DNA of 11,399 bases, from contig JAOARK010000298.1 in NCBI GenBank assembly GCA_025210575.1, forward strand, positions 1 to 11,399, read 5' to 3'. This document shows positions 1 through 6,990 of the stretch, piece after piece (position 1 is the first letter of the stretch; the number at the start of each line of letters is the position of its first letter). This DNA comes from Schleiferiaceae bacterium (lineage in GTDB: Bacteria > Bacteroidota > Bacteroidia > Flavobacteriales > Schleiferiaceae). A program made the position numbers and the translations under genes. The notes beneath the pieces are model-generated. The model was not told the DNA's origin. It saw nothing but the letters and a program-made list of their open reading frames with translations, and ran no database searches.

Positions 1-2328
1 ATGATCGCCACATGGATCTTCTAAATCAGGAGTCCTTTTCTTTGGTTTTAAACCATATTTCTTCCGGTCAAACTTATCAATCAACTCAACTCCACTGTTG
101 TATCCAAAACCTGGTAAAACACCAAAACTGTTTAAGAAAGTACCATTATTCACTATTGATGTGTTACCTCTACCATTGCCAAAACCTTTGGTGATGTAGC
201 TATTCTTTATATTTATTAAAACGCTATCGCCTGATGCTAATGGTTTATCTAATTGGTAAATGGTATAGCCCAAATAATCATCATTGAACACCATTTTGCT
301 ATTCGGAATGGTAAACTCCGTTTTCCAACTTTCATCTAAGTTAAAATGCAATGAGTCAATGGTTTCGTTAGTCAAGTTGACTAACATGACATCTGCATCT
401 ACATAAACGTTTCTTTCCTTAGGAAAAATATCAATGTTTACCTGTATATCTGTCACTTTTGGGAGCGGAATGCCATCATATTTCTTTAGCTGCTTTTCGT
501 ATTCAGCTGAAAGTTTTTCCTGTTCATCTCCAGATTTATATGGGTTTAGAATCTGTGAATTGTAATAGACAAAACCAGCCACTAACATCCAAACGGCAAA
601 GAGACCCATTAATGGCAAAACCGTTTTTCTATCTAGAGTCCCTTTCGCCACTTTTATGCGTTCTTTTAATCCACTTACCACACTTCTTGGCCAGAATATA
701 CCTGCTATATAAAGCAACATAAATGCGAATAGAATCCAATACAGGTTAAACCAAAGAGCACCTTTTACCCCAGGCCCCCAACCATTCATGTCAGAATAAG
801 TCAAACTTGGGGCTTCAGCAAAATCAACCATATTCGATGAAACATCGAACACACTTAACAGAATGCTCCAAACAAAGACCACTGCAATACTTAAGAAGTA
901 ACCAATATATCTATTGCTGGTAAGTGTTTGGATGACAATAAATAATGCTGATAAAGCAATGTAATTGGGAAGAATAACCAATACAAAGTCAATTAAGTAG
1001 ACCTTTAACTCTATTCTAAAAAAGCCGTAAAGCAATTGAGCAATTATGCCCATTAGAATAAAAAAGAGATATAAAATACTCGCGGCTGTTATTAACGATA
1101 ACGCCTTCGCCATTAAGGCCGAAAAGGAATTATGCGGTGTTGCATTGATCACCTCATGAATATTGCTTAATCGATCTCTCCAGACTAGCTCACCGCTAAA
1201 AAAAACGATGATTATAATGAGAAAAATAGCGGTGGAATTCATTATGCTGCTCGACACTTTATAAGTCAGCGGGTAAGATTGAAGCCCAAAGTATTCGTAG
1301 CCTTGAATTAATTCTACAGCCAACAATATGGCACTAAAAGCAAAAAGTATCTTAAATACATTATTTCGAAGAACAGATTGCGTATTGGTTTTATAGAAAC
1401 TCATAAACTGACTCCAGTTCAAACCTTTACCAAAATTACCTTGCCAGGTTTTTACTTTCGCTACCTCAATTACCTGTGTTTCCTCCTCAATTTCTTGCTT
1501 CTTCTTAGATTTACTTTTCTTTATTGTGAAAGAAAAAATGCGATAACTGATAGCAGATATGAGCATCGCGAAACCAATCCAGATCAAGCGGTTGTAAAGT
1601 ATCAACCCATCAAATGTGGGGGGAAGTGTATTTCTCTCGGCTGGTGTCCAATACCTTGTCTGAACACTATGGGCATTGATTCCAAAAGCATCCGTTAAAG
1701 CGGCCATTTCTTGATTTTCTATATCAGACAACAGGTTGGTTGAAATAATATAGAATATGATCACGGTTAAAGCTCCTACAAAAGATACTATGGTACTCTT
1801 AAACTTATGTGCCAATAAGAAGATTATACTCCCCCCAATAAACATGTTGGGAAGTACGAACAACAAATAATTGTTCAAAAAGTAGCTGAGCTCATAGCCT
1901 CCAAACCTTTCTGCATCAGTCCAATCAAAGATGGGAGCTATGGCAGACCCAATGATAACACCAGCAAATATTCCAAGAAATGGAATTGTGGACAAAATCA
2001 ACGCACCTGAAAACCTTCCCCAGAAATAATCCGCTTTCTTGATGGGAAGGCTGAACATGATCTCATTGAAACCGCTATTAACATCGCGTAAAGCGGCATT
2101 GTTAAAAAATGCCGTTGCTATCAATAATCCAAAAATGGATAGAACCAACACCCAAGTGGTAATGACATCCGGAGCGTTTTTGTGAACGTTACCAATTGCC
2201 CCTCCAATAATTACAGAATCACTTGCTGCAGCTGCTCCTGCCATGAGTGCGTAAAGACCAAAAAAGATCCAAACCATTGGGCGTTTTAAACCAGAAACCA
2301 GTTCCTTTAAAAAGAATTCTTTAAACAT
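1..2328 (-). CDS. ABC-2 permease with C-terminal M1-peptidase-like domain (partial, C-terminus off the left edge)
   Basis: The reading frame is open from an ATG at 2328 to base 1 (776 codons, no stop), so the C-terminus is missing. It starts MFKEFFLKELVSGLKRP, typical of ABC-2 permeases. Residues about 1-265 form a first hydrophobic bundle with a large extracytoplasmic loop. A charged Lys/Glu-rich linker follows at about 268-300, then a second bundle at about 320-560 and a last membrane segment near 566-587. From about 620 comes a soluble beta-rich stretch (VNIDIFPKERNVYVDADV, then LVNLTNETIDSLHFNL) that resembles the N-terminal domain of M1 aminopeptidases. From memory, Bacteroidota have proteins annotated 'ABC transporter permease/M1 family aminopeptidase' with this layout. 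The zinc site (HEXXH...E) would lie outside the window, so catalysis cannot be judged. The gene starts 11 bp after the ATPase gene and probably forms one transporter with it. The inner-membrane location with a periplasmic domain is inferred; the substrate is unknown. Confidence 0.85.
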   Translation of the reverse strand, partial: MFKEFFLKELVSGLKRPMVWIFFGLYALMAGAAAASDSVIIGGAIGNVHKNAPDVITTWVLVLSIFGLLIATAFFNNAALRDVNSGFNEIMFSLPIKKADYFWGRFSGALILSTIPFLGIFAGVIIGSAIAPIFDWTDAERFGGYELSYFLNNYLLFVLPNMFIGGSIIFLLAHKFKSTIVSFVGALTVIIFYIISTNLLSDIENQEMAALTDAFGINAHSVQTRYWTPAERNTLPPTFDGLILYNRLIWIGFAMLISAISYRIFSFTIKKSKSKKKQEIEEETQVIEVAKVKTWQGNFGKGLNWSQFMSFYKTNTQSVLRNNVFKILFAFSAILLAVELIQGYEYFGLQSYPLTYKVSSSIMNSTAIFLIIIIVFFSGELVWRDRLSNIHEVINATPHNSFSALMAKALSLITAASILYLFFILMGIIAQLLYGFFRIELKVYLIDFVLVILPNYIALSALFIVIQTLTSNRYIGYFLSIAVVFVWSILLSVFDVSSNMVDFAEAPSLTYSDMNGWGPGVKGALWFNLYWILFAFMLLYIAGIFWPRSVVSGLKERIKVAKGTLDRKTVLPLMGLFAVWMLVAGFVYYNSQILNPYKSGDEQEKLSAEYEKQLKKYDGIPLPKVTDIQVNIDIFPKERNVYVDADVMLVNLTNETIDSLHFNLDESWKTEFTIPNSKMVFNDDYLGYTIYQLDKPLASGDSVLINIKNSYITKGFGNGRGNTSIVNNGTFLNSFGVLPGFGYNSGVELIDKFDRKKYGLKPKKRTPDLEDPCGDH

Positions 2329-2339
2329 AGCTAGAGGGT

Positions 2340-3227
2340 TTAAACAGTTTCAGATTCGGAGAAATGCACTTTGTTAAAGAAAACATCTTCTAAACTTGGT
2401 TCAACCATTTCAAACCCTTCGCCTGGATTGGTTTCATTCAAAACATGCAACTGTGGTTTCCCTGCAACCATTTTATTTGAAATGACTTTATAGTCATTCA
2501 TATGCTGCTCAAGGTCTTCTCTAAGAATAGTTTTGCGCCATACTTGACCTCTTAACTCGTCAATTACCGTTGAAGGCGAACCGGTATACACCAATTGACC
2601 TTTATTCATTATGGCCATATTATTACATAGTTCCTTAACATCATCCACAATATGGGTAGAAAGAATAACAATTACCTCTTCGCCCACATCAGCCAATAGA
2701 TTGTGAAATCTGTTTCGCTCTCCAGGATCTAATCCAGCTGTAGGTTCATCAACAATAATTAGTTGGGGACTACCTATCAGAGCTTGGGCTATTCCCACTC
2801 TTTGCTTCATTCCACCACTAAAGCTCTTTACCTTCTTGTTTCTTTTATCAAACAAGTTCACCTTGTTTAAAAGGTATGTTACCAATTCTTTTCGTTCACC
2901 TCCAGATGTAATTCCTTTTAACACAGCAACATGATCTAAGAGGCCGTAGGCTGTAATATTGGGATATACTCCAAACTCTTGTGGTAGATACCCCAAAACT
3001 TCACGGAGCTTTCTGGGCTCCTTTTCAACATTGATATCATTTAAGAGAATGGTTCCTGTATCCGCTTCTTGCAAGGTTGCAATTGTCCGCATAAGAGAAG
3101 ACTTTCCAGCACCATTCGGGCCGAGCAAGCCGAACATACCATTGGTTATTTCAAGATTGATGTTGTCTAAAGCCTTTACACCATTAGGATAGGTTTTAGA
3201 AAGATTTGAAATGGTCAAATTTGCCAT
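2340..3227 (-). CDS. ABC transporter ATP-binding protein partnering the ABC-2/M1 permease
   Basis: A 295-residue single-domain ABC ATPase. It has Walker A GPNGAGKSS at 36-44, Q-loop Gln83 in YLPQE, signature FSGGM at 136-140, Walker B LIIVDE at 156-161, D-loop GLDP at 165-168 and switch His191 (LSTH), so all catalytic elements are intact. About 75 residues follow the core, ending in a PSLEDVFF segment; this is common in ATPases that serve ABC-2 type permeases. It is the first gene of a leftward pair, with the stop 11 bp before the permease start, so the two are very likely co-transcribed. The protein should sit on the cytoplasmic face and power the permease. The gene is divergent from the TetR gene, which suggests control by that regulator. 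The ATPase call is firm; the partner is inferred from position. Confidence 0.95.
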   Translation of the reverse strand: MANLTISNLSKTYPNGVKALDNINLEITNGMFGLLGPNGAGKSSLMRTIATLQEADTGTILLNDINVEKEPRKLREVLGYLPQEFGVYPNITAYGLLDHVAVLKGITSGGERKELVTYLLNKVNLFDKRNKKVKSFSGGMKQRVGIAQALIGSPQLIIVDEPTAGLDPGERNRFHNLLADVGEEVIVILSTHIVDDVKELCNNMAIMNKGQLVYTGSPSTVIDELRGQVWRKTILREDLEQHMNDYKVISNKMVAGKPQLHVLNETNPGEGFEMVEPSLEDVFFNKVHFSESETV

Positions 3228-3375
3228 AGAGATGGGTTTTAGTTCTATAATAGGTCGAATTCAAGGAGATAAAAGTTACACTCCTATCAAAGTAGCACGA
3301 AGGGTTTTCAATGATAGTGAAAATTTAACATTCAAAATAATTAGACAGAACGGTCTATTATTTATATTCGCCACT
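3228..3375. promoter_or_regulatory. Divergent intergenic region between the ABC pair and the TetR gene
   Basis: These 148 bp must hold the promoters for both the leftward ABC genes and the rightward tetR-thioesterase pair. On the + strand TATATTCG (3363-3370) matches the Bacteroidota -7 box TAnnTTTG with one mismatch, but it would start transcription at or next to the TetR ATG at 3376. The alternative is TATTAT at 3356-3361. On the - strand the related string CGACCTATTAT (3257-3247) lies 20 nt before the ATPase ATG. The shared CTATTAT element on both sides is seen in the sequence; its promoter role is inference. No convincing -33 element was found for either side. Confidence 0.4.
3342..3357. 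promoter_or_regulatory. Candidate TetR-family operator, imperfect palindrome TAGAC-N6-GTCTA
   Basis: The 16-base string TAGACAGAACGGTCTA has perfect 5-base arms and 12 of 16 positions symmetrical. It ends 18 bp before the chosen TetR start and overlaps the expected promoter. TAGACC/GGTCTA-like palindromes are, from memory, the operator type of several TetR regulators of the NemR and LmrA/YxaF groups, and this regulator has features of that group. Autorepression, and perhaps repression of the divergent ABC genes, is the likely role. Binding is inferred. Confidence 0.55.
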
Positions 3376-3930
3376 ATGAAAAGAGATACTCGCCAAGAAT
3401 TGATTGAAGCTACCGCAACTTGCATCAAGACAAAGGGGTATTATGGAACGGGCATTACAGAAATTATTGAAACAGTCGGGGTTCCCAAAGGGTCATTATA
3501 TCATCATTTTAAGAAAGGTAAAGACGAGTTGGTAGAAGCCGCGTTAGACTTTTTAGCACAAAAACAATCTGAAAAATTTGTTTCTGTAATGAAGGGAAAA
3601 CCTAATGCTGCTGAAGCCCTAAAAGCTGTTGTAGATACTTTTAAATCCCAAGATAACGCCCAAATTATTGAAGGATGTCCATTGGCGACTTTAACATTAG
3701 AGGTCTCTGGTTCTAATGAAAAAATGAGAAAAGCTTGCAGCGCGCAGTACGACTACTGGCAGAAGGGAATAGAAGATTATTTGGTTTACAAAAACATTCC
3801 TGAAGCAGCCCAAAAAGCTGAGTCTTTCTTCGTACAACTTGAAGGAGCGTTATTGCTATCCAGAGCACATCAAAATCCTAAATATTTAGAACAACTTAAA
3901 TCGCAAATAGAGAATTTAATAAATACATGA
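3376..3930 (+). CDS. TetR/AcrR family transcriptional regulator (LmrA/YxaF- or NemR-like)
   Basis: A 184-residue repressor-type regulator. The N-terminal DNA-binding domain covers about residues 4-50, with the helix-turn-helix at 28-47 (TEIIETVGVPKGSLYHHFKK, a textbook TetR recognition helix). The C-terminal ligand domain contains a GCPLATLTLE motif starting at Gly100, typical of the LmrA/YxaF-like C-terminal domain; Cys101 sits where NemR-type regulators carry a reactive cysteine. I start it at ATG 3376. The frame continues upstream to 3211, but those 55 codons cover the putative operator, run antisense into the ATPase start and would precede the normal TetR N-terminus. Its last bases overlap the thioesterase start as ATGA, so the two are coupled. 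It is divergent from the ABC pair and has a palindrome just upstream, suggesting local control. The ligand is unknown. Confidence 0.92.
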   Translation: MKRDTRQELIEATATCIKTKGYYGTGITEIIETVGVPKGSLYHHFKKGKDELVEAALDFLAQKQSEKFVSVMKGKPNAAEALKAVVDTFKSQDNAQIIEGCPLATLTLEVSGSNEKMRKACSAQYDYWQKGIEDYLVYKNIPEAAQKAESFFVQLEGALLLSRAHQNPKYLEQLKSQIENLINT

Positions 3931-4409
3931 GAAGAGAAACAAAACCGAGAAGTAAGAGCATTATTCGCTTCCAGGATTGCGATCCTATGGGTCATTTAAA
4001 CAACAGCAGGTACATTGATTATTTCATCAATGCCAGAGAAGATCAGTTGTTGAAATACTATGACATCAATGTTTACCAATATATCCAAGAACGTGGTAGA
4101 GCTTGGGTTGTTGGTAAAAACGAAATTATCTATAAAAGGCCTGCTCTTTTAATGGAGAACGTAATTATTGAAACAGAAGTTTTAAACTTCAGCGAAAAAC
4201 ATATTCTCGTTGAAATGCGCATGTATGATGAAAAGGAAACACATGTAAAAAGTGTTATGCGTTCTCATTTTGTGCCTGTTGATATAAAAACTCAACGTTC
4301 AATTCCACACGAAGAATACATCATGGAATTGCTAGAAAGTGTGCACTCTCCAAACACGCAAGAAAGTATTGAATTAAGAGCGATAGAATTGCAAGAGGAG
4401 CTGGCTTAA
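3927..4409 (+). CDS. Acyl-CoA thioesterase, hotdog fold (4HBT/YbgC/FadM-like)
   Basis: A 160-residue single hotdog-domain protein. The N-terminal motif RFQDCDPMGHLNNSRYIDYF (14-33) is the 4HBT-type active-site segment; by comparison with Pseudomonas 4-hydroxybenzoyl-CoA thioesterase, Asp19 is the probable catalytic residue. The following KRPALLMENVIIETEV and HFVPVDIKTQRSIP segments fit the hotdog beta-sheet. The family hydrolyses acyl-CoA or acyl-ACP thioesters in the cytoplasm, usually as tetramers; which acyl chain is used here cannot be read. The ATG overlaps the TetR stop (ATGA, 3927-3930), so translational coupling is expected and the enzyme is probably under the same repressor. Its TAA is directly followed by the stop codon of the convergent ABC exporter gene. 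Confidence 0.88.
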   Translation: MRRETKPRSKSIIRFQDCDPMGHLNNSRYIDYFINAREDQLLKYYDINVYQYIQERGRAWVVGKNEIIYKRPALLMENVIIETEVLNFSEKHILVEMRMYDEKETHVKSVMRSHFVPVDIKTQRSIPHEEYIMELLESVHSPNTQESIELRAIELQEELA

Positions 4410-4433
4410 TCAAGCAGCTTCCTCTTCATTTTT
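4393..4433 (+). terminator. Hairpin terminator straddling two abutting stop codons
   Basis: The arms at 4393-4407 and 4412-4426 pair over 14 bp with two single-base bulges (G4403 and T4420) around the loop AATC (4408-4411). TTTTT follows at 4429-4433 on the + strand, which suits rho-independent termination of the tetR-thioesterase unit. The loop is made of the inner parts of both stop codons, and the stem encodes the last residues of both proteins. On the - strand the stem is not followed by a T-run, so termination of the exporter gene there is less certain. Confidence 0.6.
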
Positions 4434-6176
4434 AAACTGCATTTCATACAATTTAGCATAGTAACCTCCCCTGTTTAGTAGCTCCAGGTGGGTTCCCTCT
4501 TCCACTACTTCTCCTTTATCCAATACGAGGATTTTATCGGCCTTTTTAATGGTTGCCAATCTATGGGCGATAATAATAGAAGTTCTTCCCTCGGTAATTA
4601 CATCAATTGCGTTTTGAATGAGCTCTTCTGTATGGGTGTCTACACTGCTCGTAGCCTCATCTAAAATTAAGATCTCAGGATTGGTAATATATGCTCTTAA
4701 AAAAGAAAGTAATTGACGTTGCCCAGCACTCAACATCCCCCCTCTTTCCTTTACATCATAAGAATAACCTCCTGGGAGTTTTTCAATGAATTCATCTATT
4801 CCAATGCGTTTTGCTGCATCTTTTAGTACTTCAAAGTCTACCTTCTCTTTAAGGGTGATATTATTTAATATGCTATCAGAAAAAAGAAAAACATCTTGCA
4901 AAACCAATGCGAAATGCGACCGAAGGTTATCTAGTTTCAACTCAGTAATTTCTTTACCATCAATCGTAACTTTCCCTTGTTGATAGCCGTAAAATCCCAT
5001 TAACAAACTAATTATTGTACTTTTTCCCGCACCTGTAGCTCCAACAATGGCAAGCGTTTCTCCAGCATTGGCTTTAAAGCTTACGTCTTTTAAAATAGGT
5101 TCGTTTTCCTTGTATTGAAAATGGACATTCTCAAATGCTATTTCGCCTTTAACATCAAAGATTTCATCTTTGCCTTCAACTTCAAGATCGTCTTCTTTTT
5201 CAAGCAAGGTTATAACACGCTCGCTAGCAACCATACCCATTTGCAAAGTATTAAATCTGTCAGCCAATTGTCGTAATGGCCTGTAAAGCATATTAATGAA
5301 GATAATTATAGCCGTAATATCTCCTAAGGTTACTTCTTGAGTTGTTGCCGCTTTTATTCCTCCATACCAAACGGCTAGACCAATAGAAACTGCAGAGAGT
5401 ATTTCTATAATAGGTAGGAATATGGAAAAATACCAAATGGAACGTATGTTGGCTTTTTTATGCTTTTCGTTGATCTCCACAAATTTCGCCATCTCGTCCT
5501 TTTCCCGATTAAAGAGTTGCACGATTTTCATTCCGACCAAGTGCTCCTGAACAAAGGCGTTCAGATTTGCCACCTGATTACGAACATCCTGAAAAACCAC
5601 CTTAATATTCTTTTGGAACCAGCGTGTAGCGTAAAAAAGTATAGGAATGACAGATAATGAAATGAGTACAAGTTTGGGGTCGAATACCACAAACATGGCA
5701 ATTACCATTACTGCAATTTTGAGGAGGTCGCCAAAAATAACAAGAAGTCCATCAGAGAATATTTGAGCAATGGTTTCAATATCAGAGACGTTTCGGGTAA
5801 TTAAAGTTCCTATTGGTGTTTTATCAAAAAAAGACAATCTGAACTTTACCAAATGCTTAAACAGCTTGTCTCTTATATCTTTAATAATAGACTGTCCCAG
5901 GTAATTGGCCATGAAAATGAACAAAAACTGAAATACTGCTTCAAGTACTAAAAACCCAAATAAAACAAGACTAATGCGTGTTAAACCCGGACCATCACCT
6001 TTCAAGATATAATCATCTATGGCGGTCTTAATAAGAATAGGCCTTACTGTTGAAATGGCTGATAGAGAAACCGTTAACAAAAATGCAAACCAAAATATCT
6101 TTTGATATGGCTTTATGTAGCGCATTATCTTTCTCAATAGACCAAAATCAAAGGCCTTTCCTGTTACTTCTGACAT
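4410..6176 (-). CDS. ABC exporter, fused membrane and ATPase domains (MsbA/MdlB-like)
   Basis: A 588-residue half-transporter of normal length. Residues about 20-320 form a six-helix exporter domain (type IV fold), followed by an ABC ATPase domain from about 345. Walker A GATGAGKST is at 379-387, Q-loop Gln427, signature LSAGQ at 482-486, Walker B ILILDE at 502-507 with the catalytic glutamate present, D-loop SVD at 511-513 and switch His538. The sites are canonical, so it could work as a homodimer, although the LSAGQRQLLSFLRA region resembles heterodimeric YheH/MdlB-type exporters. Such proteins move lipids or drugs out of the cytoplasm across the inner membrane; the substrate here is unknown. 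It lies 3 bp after truA and is probably co-transcribed with it. Its stop codon abuts that of the convergent thioesterase gene, with no base between. Confidence 0.93.
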   Translation of the reverse strand: MSEVTGKAFDFGLLRKIMRYIKPYQKIFWFAFLLTVSLSAISTVRPILIKTAIDDYILKGDGPGLTRISLVLFGFLVLEAVFQFLFIFMANYLGQSIIKDIRDKLFKHLVKFRLSFFDKTPIGTLITRNVSDIETIAQIFSDGLLVIFGDLLKIAVMVIAMFVVFDPKLVLISLSVIPILFYATRWFQKNIKVVFQDVRNQVANLNAFVQEHLVGMKIVQLFNREKDEMAKFVEINEKHKKANIRSIWYFSIFLPIIEILSAVSIGLAVWYGGIKAATTQEVTLGDITAIIIFINMLYRPLRQLADRFNTLQMGMVASERVITLLEKEDDLEVEGKDEIFDVKGEIAFENVHFQYKENEPILKDVSFKANAGETLAIVGATGAGKSTIISLLMGFYGYQQGKVTIDGKEITELKLDNLRSHFALVLQDVFLFSDSILNNITLKEKVDFEVLKDAAKRIGIDEFIEKLPGGYSYDVKERGGMLSAGQRQLLSFLRAYITNPEILILDEATSSVDTHTEELIQNAIDVITEGRTSIIIAHRLATIKKADKILVLDKGEVVEEGTHLELLNRGGYYAKLYEMQFKNEEEAA

Positions 6177-6179
6177 ATG

Positions 6180-6944
6180 TTATTGAATAATGCGTTCAAA
6201 ATTTTGCTCAATATGCTCTGGGTACTTTACTTCTACAAGATAAAGCCCATGTGCAGGAACGGACTCTCCTGCCTGAGAGCGGTTTTTACTTTCCAAAATA
6301 TTCAAAATATCTTGCTCATTCCACTCTTCTAATCCCACCTTTAAAAGAGTACCCGTAATTGCTCTTACCATATTTCTTAAAAAACGATCTGCTTCAATGG
6401 TGAACACAAGTCTTCCATTCTTTTTGATCCATTTGGCTAATGTAATGGTACAAATGTTAGTATGCACCTGCGTTCCCGTTTTAGAAAAACATTCAAAATC
6501 TTTTCTTCCAATTAACAATTGAGCAGCAGCATTCATTAGTTCAACATTCAAGCTCCGATGGAACAAATAAGCCGTTCCCAAACTAAATGGATCTTTGAAA
6601 GACGCGAGGTGATACTCATACTTTCTACTCACGGCAGAAAATCGTGTATGGTCATCATCTTGTACCTGAAACAGGTTATAGATTGCTATACCAGCTGGTA
6701 AAATCCGATTTAATCGATAAATCAAGTTTTCAGTTTCAATCTCACCTTCCCAATCAAAGTGAGCAAACATTTCTTTTGCATGAACACCTGTGTCGGTGCG
6801 TCCCGCTCCAACCACGTTAATTTCTTTTCTCAACAATGTAGAAAGTGCCTTATTAAGCTCTTGTTGAATAGAATTGGCATTGGGTTGAATTTGCCAGCCA
6901 TGATAGTCCTTACCGTTGTAGGCTAGTCTTAAAAAATACCTCAC
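6180..6944 (-). CDS. truA: tRNA pseudouridine synthase A
   Basis: A 254-residue TruA, which converts uridines 38-40 in the tRNA anticodon stem-loop to pseudouridine in the cytoplasm. The catalytic motif GAGRTDTGVHA is at 46-56, with Asp51 as the nucleophile. Other family marks are the N-terminal MRYFLRLAYNGKDYHGWQ, SRKYEYHL, and FLRNMVRAITGTLLKVG near residue 190. The start codon is GTG at 6944: an in-frame TAG lies three codons upstream with no ATG between, and the GTG start gives the standard TruA N-terminus. It is followed after 3 bp by the ABC exporter gene, and is divergent from the metallophosphoesterase gene with 46 bp between. It probably uses the TAAATTTG box at 6977-6970. Confidence 0.97.
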   Translation of the reverse strand: MRYFLRLAYNGKDYHGWQIQPNANSIQQELNKALSTLLRKEINVVGAGRTDTGVHAKEMFAHFDWEGEIETENLIYRLNRILPAGIAIYNLFQVQDDDHTRFSAVSRKYEYHLASFKDPFSLGTAYLFHRSLNVELMNAAAQLLIGRKDFECFSKTGTQVHTNICTITLAKWIKKNGRLVFTIEADRFLRNMVRAITGTLLKVGLEEWNEQDILNILESKNRSQAGESVPAHGLYLVEVKYPEHIEQNFERIIQ

Positions 6945-6961
6945 AGGGTTATGCTAAAAAT

Positions 6962-6977
6962 TACATTTGCAAATTTA
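6962..6977. promoter_or_regulatory. Back-to-back -7 promoter boxes for truA and the metallophosphoesterase gene
   Basis: TACATTTG (6962-6969, + strand) and TAAATTTG (6977-6970, - strand) each match the Bacteroidota -7 consensus TAnnTTTG exactly and meet at a TTTGCAAA palindrome. They would start transcription about 15 nt before the phosphoesterase ATG and about 20 nt before the truA GTG. Neither side has a clear -33 TTTG. The matches are seen directly; promoter function is inferred. Confidence 0.5.
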
Positions 6978-6990
6978 GAATTTACCCCAA

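Noticed and set aside
12..1698. Three + strand ORFs (12-194, 459-722, 1378-1698)
   Set aside because: They lie antisense within the open permease frame, have no family motifs, and their residue composition is that of reversed coding sequence.
3243..3255. 13-base repeat TTCTATAATAGGT, also at 5403-5415
   Set aside because: One such match is expected by chance in an AT-rich window of this size, and the second copy lies within a conserved ABC exporter coding region.
3211..3375. N-terminal extension of the TetR frame to an ATG at 3211
   Set aside because: The extra 55 codons show no domain, cross the putative operator and overlap the ATPase start; the usual TetR N-terminus begins at 3376.
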